Of a stretch of 64,000 bases of DNA, positions 1-10,746 are shown piece by piece (within the stretch, counting starts at the first letter, position 1; each line of letters starts with the position of its first letter). Where the stretch lies: positions 930,280 to 994,279 of the forward strand of contig SCFE01000010.1 in assembly GCA_004352715.1 (NCBI GenBank), read 5' to 3'. The translations under genes and the position numbers were made by a program. Under the pieces are notes generated by a model. The model saw only the letters and a list, made by a program, of their open reading frames with translations, was not told where the DNA came from and did no database searches. This stretch comes from Hofstenia miamia. Lineage: Eukaryota > Xenacoelomorpha > Acoela.

Positions 1-159
1 TAATGCAATATTGAAAATTTCTATCGAAGCGAATTGCGATCGCTGAAGTTGTTCAAAAGATTAACAAATTTTCTTTGAAAATTTCAAATTTTTGAGAAAG
101 ATTTAAATTCTCTCCATACTTAATGTTCAAGTATATAAAAAGCTTCGAGCTGCTGGAAG

Positions 160-560
160 CTACAAAGAACTTTGACTATTTTTTGATATGTGCAAAGCGT
201 GACACGCAGATAAAAGTTTTGAAACTGAATCCATTAAACGGACTCTAACTTCTTGAGTTATTTGGTGTTGCGATTCAAGGACGTAACTCTTAAAATATTT
301 CAGATTAGTGGGATTTTTTTCTCGACAAAATCCTTCAGAATCTGCCACATGTTCTCTATGGGTATAAGATCTGGCGAATTGGGTGGCCATTGCATAACTT
401 CAATATTATAATTGATAAAAAATTCATTTGTCGATTTTGAGGTATGAGGGGTTGCTCTTGTTCTGAGATCAATGAATCGGGATATAAGCAGGTTGCGTAT
501 GTTACAAATTCCTCGAGTATTTGGCAATATTTTGAACTATTAATTGTACCAGTGCCATCT
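160..560 (-). pseudogene. Tc1/mariner transposase remnant
   Basis: The minus strand encodes the C-terminal end of a Tc1-like DDE transposase, the cut-and-paste enzyme of these elements. Around 300-450 it reads HTSK, then MQWPPNSPDLIPIENMWQIL, the classical block holding the last acidic catalytic residue (the Glu of IEN). The reading continues in another frame at 160-300 (NLKYFKSYVLESQHQ and on), so at least one frameshift is present. The N-terminal DNA-binding half and inverted repeats were not found. It is an inactive fossil. The family call is firm; the upstream limit is approximate. Confidence 0.8.
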
Positions 561-3500
561 AGTAACTTTAGATATCACATGTTGCTTTCAGATTGAGCAT
601 AGCAATAATAGTTTTTGAGCTATAAGCGTTTAAGAACTTATTACATGATTATGAAAATTTTTTAAGAATACCCAGGCAGGTTAAGGTTACGTAAAAATCG
701 ATTCGTCCGAATTTTTTAACAATTTCATCCAAGCCTGTAAAAAATAGTCAATGGAGTTAGGCTACTCATTCAAAGATGAAGATTTGTGCTAAAAATATTC
801 TTTGGCCTGAAGTACATGCAAATAAGATTTTTTTTCAATGAGAAATCTGATTTTTGTAAAAATATTCAAATTCTTTCTATACCTAGTATTAGAAAATCAG
901 GCGGTCTAATACACATGGGAACAACAACTATACTGAAATATTTTTTCTGAAGAAAAACTGAGCCGTGCGCGAAGTCAGAGTTCGTCGCACTGTATTTCTA
1001 GTGAGTGCAATACTTAGGTGATTACTTTATTTCTCTATCGTTTTTAGTTATTGGGCGATTGCGTTGGATGAATAACGATGCATTGAAAAAATATTACTGT
1101 GAAATATATTATGTTGAAATGATAAATATCCGAAAACTTTGAAGAGGAAGTTTACTTATTAGTGCAAAGGAAGTATGTACATATTAATAAGCCGCGAAAT
1201 AAAACAAAGGAAACATTAGATTTCTATTAAGCAAAGGAACTTGATCTGACAATAGGTATAGACAAAACATAACTATTTGTATACGATAGTGATTCTTTGC
1301 TAATCTACGTCAATAAGTAAATCGTCTTCTGTGACACAACAAACACATCAATATTGGAGATAAAACTTTTTATTGTTCTTAAATTGTTTGTTGGTTTAAT
1401 TCGAAATGATGATTTTTTCAAACAAGTATGAAGAATACTTCAAAACAGTAAAAATACAATTCAAAACAGGTTCATAAGTGCGCTATTTAAACTTCACAAT
1501 AGTAAGTTGTTCCTAAAACTCGTGTGCAGGATTAATTAATTGCGGAGGTAACTAATTTCCATAACATAAAAAAGTAAATAGGAAAAAAGATAGAAACTGG
1601 GCTGCTGCGAGTTGATTTTTTAGGCTCGAGTCGAGTTGGAAGCCTAACTCGTGAATTCGAGTGGAATTAGAGTTATATTTAGACTTTCTTTTCTTGGTAG
1701 TCTAAACTAAATATAACTGTGCTACCCTATATAAATGTACGACAGAAATACAAAATGTTAAACTCAATGAGAGAAACTAAGTCTGATGGCTTAAAATTCG
1801 AGAAAAATAGTGAAAGGTGGATGGATTCTTCATTACAGGCAAAAATTGAAGAAAAATTGATGACATTCAAATTAATATCGAGTTGGATTCGAGAACTCGA
1901 ACTGGTGAATTGAGAATTTTGATCTCGAGGCGTAATCACAGGGCCCTAATTGAACCAACCCCCCCAGATATCCTAAGGTATGTCCCAAACTACACATTAA
2001 ACCAAAAAAGCCTTCTGCTGGGGTAGGATGGTATACAATGACTAAGAAATTTGGTTTAATAATTTCACAGTATAGATAATGCACTGGATGCTATTCCGCC
2101 CTTAAAACAGGCTAAAGAATATTAATTTTATAGTATACCAGTCTATAATAAACATTTCCCAACTGATTACACCTTTACTATAATTACAGTATAACAAACT
2201 GGTAAGCATGAATGACTGCTATTTTTCCGATTGCCTCATTGATAGATTGCTGAATAGCGTTATTATCGACAACACTATGTAACATTGCAGTCGATTAATA
2301 TGTTAAATCGACTCGACTTTCACATATTATAGATATTTTACTGTTTGAGATAAAGTTAATACGTATATAGTTCCGAACATATCCATACGCTATACATAGT
2401 TTTTAAGCTAAGCTTTCAAATGAAAGATATAGGACGTCTACACCATTGAATTAAAACCCTAGAAAAGGTTCAAACGAAAAGCTAAACAAGGAAATCTATA
2501 AAGAATAGCCCTAACCGACATGACTCTCTATATTTATTACTAGAGATAGAGGTATCAATCAATTGATTTATATTGGACATAAAAAAAGTAATTATTGATT
2601 GAATTTCACAGAAAATGAATTAAATTTCTCCATAAGGAAGACAATTCAGAGCAGATCTCTTTCAAAATATAAACAAGGTTTAATGCGCGAATCGAGTCTA
2701 AAAATGAAATTAATTAATATGTTGCAATTAGAAATTTAAAAATAGCATACTTTGTCCAATGACGTAAACACACATTTCACCGTAGGCCGGAAGAAAATCC
2801 TCCAAACATCAAGAATTACGGATTGTTGTTAAACTCAATAACGGAAACATTCTACAAATCGGATACAGCACAAAGAGAAGCGTTTCTTTTAAGAAATTGA
2901 GAAAGGAAATTTAAAAACAGCTGGATAGCTTTCAAATACACCAATATTAAAAAGATCATTAACTAAATACAAGATGTCTATATTCGTTAGGGAAATTTGA
3001 AGAGAATTTAGCCTAGGATGGGTAAACACCCAAAACTAATACAAACAATCGGTGTAAGACAGTACCAATAAGAATAGGTAATGGAAGTTAATAACTGTAA
3101 TGCCTTCATTAAGCAAAATCAGAGGTGGAATATGAAATGCAAGATAATTGAAAAAATACAAACAACTTTCATCCGGAAACTTATTGCATTTTTAACACTT
3201 GGTAGAACAGAGGGAATGTGCGCACACTAACTCACATTAGGAAAGCTTAATGATGCGTTAAAAAAGCATACTGTCGACGTGTACTTTCCCAATAAATTTT
3301 GTCAATTCACAGACTTGATCCAATTTTCATTTACAGTGAGTTAAATAAAGTTTACCTTGGAAATACACCAGGGAGGCTCGGTTCCACTTGGCAGACATTT
3401 TGTTTTTGAGAAAACATTTAATTGACGGGTTTCATCAAACTCAAAAAAATGATACAGACACTGCAGGTACTCGAACGGGCATAGCAGCAATTACGACGAT

Positions 3501-4040
3501 AATGGATACTGCAATTAAAATTTCGCGCTCGCGTCCTTTGCGGCTTTTAGCAATCGCGTTTAAGTCGAGTAAAGTTGGTTATGCGCGGGTTTGTTATTTC
3601 AACTCCATAAGGTGACAGTTGAACTTGCGCGTTAAATACCATGCCGATCGTACGCATTAAGTAAATCGATTATTATTGCACAGATGTTGTTCATACAACA
3701 AATTTATTACTCTTTTGATCAGAACATGGATTTATATAACACTTATATCCGAATATCCAAAGGAGCAAAATTTATCAGAGGGTACAGAAATTCAATGCAA
3801 ATTAGCAGACCTTCTCGAATATCTACCAAGTGAAACCAAGAAATAAATTGTGAATATAGACATACATTTGAACTCTGACACTAAGTTTATGCAAACCTAA
3901 GAATATGTTCAACTTTAGAATTGATAATTAAAGCAACCCAATTGTCACCCGAAAATTTGTTTACCTAATATTGTTCAATTTTGACTTTATGGTAAAAGTA
4001 GGGATTTAGGAGACAAATCAATTCTATTTATCACTATTTA
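561..4040. other. AT-rich non-coding stretch
   Basis: No open frame here has family similarity or splice-site support. Short ORFs (for example 1719-1913 and 3388-3615 on the plus strand) look like chance. I see only AT-rich sequence with scattered homopolymers. Confidence 0.5.
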
Positions 4041-4690
4041 TTAGCATAGTGGAAAAAGGAAGATAAAGTATTTCCTCACGTTTTCAGGCAGAATGTTACA
4101 ATCTTTGCAGAACATGTTCAGAAGGGAGAAGCTTCTTTTAACTGAACATGTTGTAGTAATGAACAATTGTAATTTTGCAAATATGGCTGGACTGATATTT
4201 GGCATGGTACAATTAACTATATTCAGCAATTCTTCATTGGAAATAATCCCGAAGTGCCCATAGATCTTCCTTGAAGTCAAAACACTGCAAGTCATTGTAT
4301 GCATGGATGATATAACATTTGAGGTATTCTACTGTCGATTATTTCCAAAAGACTACTATAACACTGGGTAATCCCCGTCAATTCCATTTCTTAATCTACA
4401 CTTCTGAATGTTGTTTTGACACGATCTATTAATTCCCCATCATCGGGCAACGACAGCACCACAAATCAGATTTTAGGTAAATAATGGGCATTGTATCCGA
4501 TAACAGCTCTCTGCCATGCACCTCATCTTGCAAAAATTGGAATAGGTGGACTACCAATTTCATGAAACGAATGTCTGCGCGAGGTGTAGCAAAGAAAATG
4601 ATAAAAAATGATTCCTTAATAATATAATTTTTTCGAGGCTTTATCAATGTGCTGGGAAACAATTGCACGATTTCGTGGGCCATTTTTTCC
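4041..4690 (-). pseudogene. hAT transposase C-terminal remnant
   Basis: Minus-strand 4041-4304 encodes TTTCSVKRSFSLLNMFCKDC followed by NILPENVRKYFIFLF. This fits the C-terminal dimerisation domain of hAT transposases, whose usual pattern is T-S-x-C-S-x-E-R-S-F-S-x-L followed by L-x-x-E-x-x-x-x-L. The Glu of the ERSFS motif is Lys here. A second minus ORF at 4429-4683 may be a further decayed part of the same protein. No terminal repeats were identified, so the element limits are unknown. Confidence 0.6.
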
Positions 4691-4699
4691 TTAGGAGCA

Positions 4700-6500
4700 A
4701 TAAAGGTTTACTGTCTTAATGAACCTTGCAGTGAACTCGTGTCAATATGGTGCTTGTGGGTTGCCGACTGATTCATTGTATAGGTTGCAAAACAGTTTAC
4801 CATTTGGGTACACATAAGCTCAGTTGGAAAGTCGACCACAATTTCTCAAATATGCACCTTGTCGGTTTTAGCATGCTTTGGTAATTGAAAATCAAATAAA
4901 ACGATACCATTCTTATTCATTTCTAAAATGATACATAATGATGTCATCATTCTCCATCCTGGCTTTCTGCCTCCATTTTCTATTGAAGAAAATCGGTCTC
5001 ACTTTGAGTGACCTAATTCATTGCTATATTGGATTGCAACAATTACCGTGGTTATCATCATTATTAAAATTGTTGCAATTTATTAAAATTAGTGCAATAA
5101 TGTTATAGCAACACGTCTTAATCTATATGGTAACAATCGCATCAGGAATGAAGCCCTGGCTTAGTTCTGCTTATTGACTGATATCAACGTATTCTTAATT
5201 TTATCTTTATACCAAAAATATTAAAAAATTATTAGTGGCGCATACAAACTGGTATTAATAATTTATAATTTAAATTTTTATATAAATTCTATTTAATGAT
5301 TCTATTTAATGATGAATTCGCCTCAGTACAAAAATAAATTTACAGGAATTCTTTACTAAAATGATTTACAAAAAGCATAAATTAAAACGTATAAACAATA
5401 TCTACAAATAACACGTCGCTTACAGATCTAAATGCAGACGCTTTTGTAAACCAACAAACAATTACAACGTCACTTGGTGACAGATTTTGACATTTGGTAT
5501 GATAACTAACTCAATAGGCTACATACTTTTGAAAGGCCGTGTCTAACATAAAACTGAAATATACCTCAGCTAAACGGCTGAACTAGATATCTGCATTCAT
5601 CTCATGAGTATAAACCTTAAAGTGTTAAAGATATCTCCCTTGAACAGGAAACACTAGAAATTGCATACTCATGTAAATATTCATTCAATTCTGAATTAAT
5701 ATTAAGAGCTTGTCAAATCTACAAGTATACATGCGTAATTATTTAAATACACACGGATTACACATCTAACACAAGACTATGGACGCGGGTCGTTTCTACC
5801 CAACATACAGATATTATTTGATAAATAATATATTATACAATCAGGTCCTATCCAATGTTGATAATCCCCTTGAATACCATGTTGAAATGGGGAATGCTTT
5901 TCTAAATAACTCGAGGAACAACCCTTTTTCTAGTGTTACAATTATAAGCCGTAACTCCGTCATGGGGATGGCAAAGAGCCTAGTTAATTTATTTACGTAT
6001 TTTCACACTTTTTTGTTCACCATACTGATGTGATAAATAAATAAAATTTTGATATGATTTTAAATCAATATCTTGATATAAAATATCATTCTTATTTGAC
6101 CTGCATTATATATCATTCTAGAATTTTTTTAAAAAATTGCAAATATCAAAAATTGTAAATACATTGCAAATATTGTCAATAATTTAAATTGTATGCCTTA
6201 TTATTATAAACATTCCTAGAAACTATAGCAATAAAACAACATTGTTTACTTCGACTTGACCACAAGTTTTTCAGAACATGAAGAATAAGAAACTTATACC
6301 TGAGTTAGACTTTTTCTTAACACACTAGCACACAGATGTTTGATAAATTCTATTATATAAAAACCAAGTTTTATTTTTCTGTAGATTGAAAAATAAGAAC
6401 TTTAAAAAATGTGCACTTCTAGGATTATAGGAAACGAGTTTAAGTTTGGTTAAAAATGAAATGTTTGTTGCCTTACACTAAACGTAAACAATAACAAAAT
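4700..6500. other. AT-rich non-coding stretch
   Basis: No supported gene. The plus ORF at 5779-6033 has no recognisable motif, and its codon content does not stand out from the AT-rich background. Confidence 0.45.
6370..6375 (-). terminator. Poly(A) signal AATAAA
   Basis: TTTATT on the plus strand reads AATAAA on the minus strand, about 135 nt downstream of the stop of the candidate terminal exon at 6509. The assignment depends on that exon being real. Confidence 0.35.
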
Positions 6501-6508
6501 GAAAGGAC

Positions 6509-6845
6509 TTAATATTCTTCCACACTTATGCTGGGGACAAACAACGGCTTTCTGGAAGGCTGCTCAACACATGACTGCGAACGGGTGAACTGCGTGGAAC
6601 TTCTCCGAACTTGTTGACCCGGGGGTTCCTCTTCATCACTTGACACTTCTGACAAAGAGGAGAGCATTGAGCGCGAACGAATCAACTTGCGGGATACCGA
6701 AAGGTCTGAGAGTTTAGCATTACGTCTGCGGACAATTTCCAAGCGTTTAGTTGGTGGCGGTTTGTTTCGCTTCGGTGGTACCTCACAATCATAAGAAGGA
6801 ATGTAATCCACGGTTAAGGTATTAGAAGTGCATGCATTCATGTCT
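6509..6845 (-). CDS. Candidate terminal exon of an unidentified basic, Ser-rich protein
   Basis: About 110 codons are open on the minus strand, ending with a stop at 6509. A good acceptor (tgatatgcag) lies just before the exon on the minus strand. The peptide is rich in Arg, Ser and Pro, for example SVSRKLIRSRSMLSSLSEVS then SDEEEPP, and ends SISVEEY. The composition is much less AT-driven than the surroundings, and an AATAAA lies about 135 nt past the stop, as expected for a last exon. I do not recognise the family. The Arg/Ser clusters could be phosphorylation or 14-3-3 sites, which is inference. No upstream exon was identified; it could also be an isolated short gene. Confidence 0.4.
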
Positions 6846-6849
6846 GCAT

Positions 6850-9800
6850 ATCACTTGCTGGCATCGTTAAACACATTAAACAGATCAATGCTGTGCGTCG
6901 TTGCACCTCACAATATTTTGAAATACATGCTGAAATTTGATTGGCTATCATATAATTATAAATTGTGCTGATCTCCAGGGAATTGTGTATTAAGCGATTG
7001 CAGGAATAAAAATATTTCATACGAAAATTCCAAAATTTAGTCAGGAAATCGGTGTCTAAAAACAATTCCTGACATGGGATTTCAAAGTTTTACAACAACA
7101 TAGTTTATAGAATTGTGAATTTCAATTTACAGGTTCAAGAAACTGATGATGGAAAATCCTTGCTTCAGCCAAACGGAATTGTTAAATTCCTAATTACTAT
7201 GGGGTTTCCAGGGACCACAAACAATGATTTTTTTTAATGTATATATAGTCATAATTCATTAATATTCTACATCTTGGAATCTAAGATAGTAATAAAAATT
7301 GAGTTTTATATTAGGAGTTGCTAGAGACCCCATCGTAATTTCTGCTACATAAAAACCAAACGTTTCAAATTGACTAGAACATATTTTGTAGTAATAGGGA
7401 AATAATAAAAAAATATTTAAAAAGATAACCAATACATGCTAAACCGCTTTTCAGTCTTTTACCATACACTTTATAATATATGATGACTTCTTCACAAAAT
7501 GTGCAACAGCTCAGAATTTGCAAGCTACTAGAAAAGGACAAAATTCAAAAACACCACAGGATAGAGTAATGAATGTAGCTCTTTCATTTGTCCGTAGGGA
7601 TTCCCAGTAATTTCAAACAGGTAATATATTCAAACACAGCAATACTGTTTAGTAGAACACTTCATTATTATATGGGTGTGCATTTACCAATAGATATGTT
7701 GTGATAAAACTTAGAAATGTCGTAAAAAGCTTCGAGAAAATTGTTTGAACATGTCGATAAAACGGTTTGCAACCTTTAAAGATACAATGGACTGTATAAA
7801 GTTAGCAATTTTTCCTCACTTTTAACTAGTTTATTGTAATAGTTTCAATTTAAAAGTCTAAACTATATCATAGTTAAGCTTCACAAATGCTAATAAAAAA
7901 TGCTAAAACTTTTCAAGCGTGAATTCAGTTCTGTAAAATTCAATACTCATGTCCCTAGAAAGCAATCACGCTTTTATCCCTTGTTGCAACAAAATGTCGG
8001 AATTCAGGGCTCGAGCGAAACCTTGAAAGCAGCTGCACAATGTTTTGCATCGAATGTTATATTTAAATGTTGATTTAATTAGTGTAGATATCAAAACTTT
8101 TATAAAAATTATAAATTAAGTACAGTTTGCAACAATAATATAAAATTTGTTAGAACAACTAAATATAACAATAGATAAGTTTTTTATTTATATAATATAT
8201 ATTTTTATTTTAATTGTAGAATATATTAAGAAAATTCCTTTCATATAATAATAGAAAATTATAAAAAATCAATCCCACAATGAGCATTACAAAAAAATTT
8301 CAATTTCAATAATGCACTTGTTCAAATTTAATAACTAGTTGGTCTTGAAAATTTAATAAAATTGGAAAGAAATATTTGACAAATTAAGCAAATTTTAACA
8401 GCCTAATTTCCAAGCAGAATATTACAATTAAGAATAAAAATATAGAAATTAATCATTAATGCAGATTGCTATTCATTAAACGATATAGAAAAAGTTGTAT
8501 TGCATGAACCCAATTATCTTCTACTTGTGGGTAATGATGGAAAATTGCAAAAACAATACTACAAAATCAAACTGCGAGTACTATTAAATAAACTACTATG
8601 CATTTTAATTTGTATTTCAACTAAAAGTAATCTTCGTGCAATTAATAAATATATTTTCATTCATTTATAAGAATTTAGTTTACAGTCAATAAATGTCTAA
8701 AGAGATTAGTGAGAAGCTCGGATAAAAGATTTTGAACTAACAACCTTTGACGTCATTAGCCAATATCATAAATGATAGGTAAACATTTTTAAAGTTAACA
8801 TTGTTTAAATGTTAAGACTTGAATGCGTAAACAAGTGTTTTGCTTCTCTAATCAACAAAGCGAAACATCTGTAAATATTATTAAGTGCTTTCCGAAGAAA
8901 TAAATTATGTCAAACATCTAATATGATATTTAATCATTACTTTAACGTTCATAAATCGCGATTTATTCTCTTGAACCCCGCCTTAAAATCTTTTTACCAT
9001 GCAATTCAAACAGCAGGTTGAAATCCACTTGGTTGGTGGAATCATTCACAAAAGTTGACAAAACCTATTATCACACTTTTCTTATTCACATATTGTTATT
9101 GCAGGATAGCAAAATATCACATTATAAAAAATTACATTTTGATAAACTAAGTCCTGAATCTATGATTGCTCGAGAATTTTTTCAGCAAAGTTGTTGGAAA
9201 TGTTTGATTATGAAAGTTCATAATTTCCAGTAACTTTCATCAACGATTTTCTTGTAAACAATTTGTTACTATTCAACATTTGGTTGTAAGCAAATATGCT
9301 TTTCCTTTGTCTCTCAAAATGGGTAGTGAGAAGTAAAGATTTTGACATTTGAGTCAAGACGGAAAAGATTGTATACAACTGTGTCAATTAACGCTTCAAA
9401 TGATTGATTCCAAAATAATTGGAAGTTGAATGAAAAATTTTCCATTTTAAAGGCATGCGAATTAGTATTTTGGCAATGCTGGGACTGCAAACCGCCAGCG
9501 CCAGATTACCCAATATTAAAAACTTTGCTAAAATGGATGCCAATTACGTAACTACTATTGCTTTCTACACTTCAATAGTGTTGGATAGAGGGAACATACC
9601 ACCACCGAAAAAACTTCAATTTTGAAACTTAGAAAAAATGTATGTTTAAGAATTATCTGGAAATACTAAATGTTTATGTCAATACGTAATTTTTGTAATT
9701 GATAATTAGATCTTCTGTTAGTAATTAATTGATTGTTAATTGATAATTGAATTTCTGCTAGTAATTGATTGAATATTAAAAACCTCTAATTGCACAGCCT

Positions 9801-10545
9801 TTCTTTAAACCTTAATAAAAGCCCCAATTATATAATTGCATTCATTGTTTGTGTATGAAAACAACGTCTATACAAAAATGTATGTATGGGAAATTAAAAA
9901 ATATTGAAAAACATCTTTCATGATGAAATGAAGACCAATGTGAAAACTGGGGACATAGTCGTAAAAACTAAATTAATAATACATTTAATTAATAATAAGA
10001 TTATCTTTGAAGTTCAATATAAATCGCAGTCTCAATAGTAACATGTTAGTAACAACTACATCTGATCAAATATCCATAAACTGTTTGAAGACCAAATAAA
10101 TAAAATTTTATATTTAAATTTTAAATATGCACAATAGACGCCATCTAGTGAAATAAAATAGTGTTTGTAAATTATTACATGCTTTGAAAGGATTCGAATG
10201 TGTAGAAGTTCACAGTAGCAACTATTTTTAATGCAATCTCAAAATTTAGAATTTTTTGCCCATTTATCTGATCATAATTAATAATGTGAATTCATTACTG
10301 TTGTTATAAATCTTTTGAAACAACAGTTTATATTGAAATTTCTGCCACATAGGAACCAAATTCATAAAGACCAATTTAATTGATATTTCGTTAACACAAT
10401 TACATTAGGCTTTTGTCTTATTTAATAATAAAAGAACCGCACTTCCTATGACAGATTCAACAGGTTTTAAATCATTAAGAATGCAAGAAGACACTTGAGG
10501 TTAAACTCAGTGACACGAAGCAATTAGAAAACACCGAATCAAATA
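6850..10545. other. AT-rich non-coding stretch
   Basis: No gene can be supported here on either strand. The proline dehydrogenase barrel motifs expected downstream of the exon at 15654 were looked for on the minus strand and not found. Confidence 0.45.
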
Positions 10546-10551
10546 TTTATT
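10546..10551 (-). terminator. Poly(A) signal of the glutamine synthetase-like gene
   Basis: AATAAA on the minus strand, about 20 nt after the TAA at 10571-10573. The position is compatible with a very short 3' UTR. Confidence 0.6.
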
Positions 10552-10570
10552 AATAACTTCAAAACAAATA

Positions 10571-10746
10571 TTAACTTCGTTCATTAAGAATGCATGTCCT
10601 GACGATACGCTCAGTCACCATATATGGATCGCAATTTGACGGCGGTCTTCGATCTTCGAGATAGCCTTTCCTCTGCTGACTACAGTGAGGTGGAATTCGA
10701 ATACATGAAGAAATGACTTTAGATGTTGCACTATCTCCAGTTTTGT
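10571..10746 (-). CDS. Gs: Glutamine synthetase-like exon 3 (C-terminus)
   Basis: A pyrimidine-rich acceptor ending aacttag precedes ACAAAACTGG. The exon encodes [21 protein letters not shown] and [10 protein letters not shown], then TAA. The region usually holding R-R-L-x-G-x-H-E-T-S is replaced by YSNATNKTGDS across the exon 2/3 junction and is about four residues shorter. Confidence 0.85.

Noticed and set aside
3388-3615. Plus ORF of 75 aa with somewhat higher GC
   Set aside because: No family motif, promoter, splice site or neighbour supports it.
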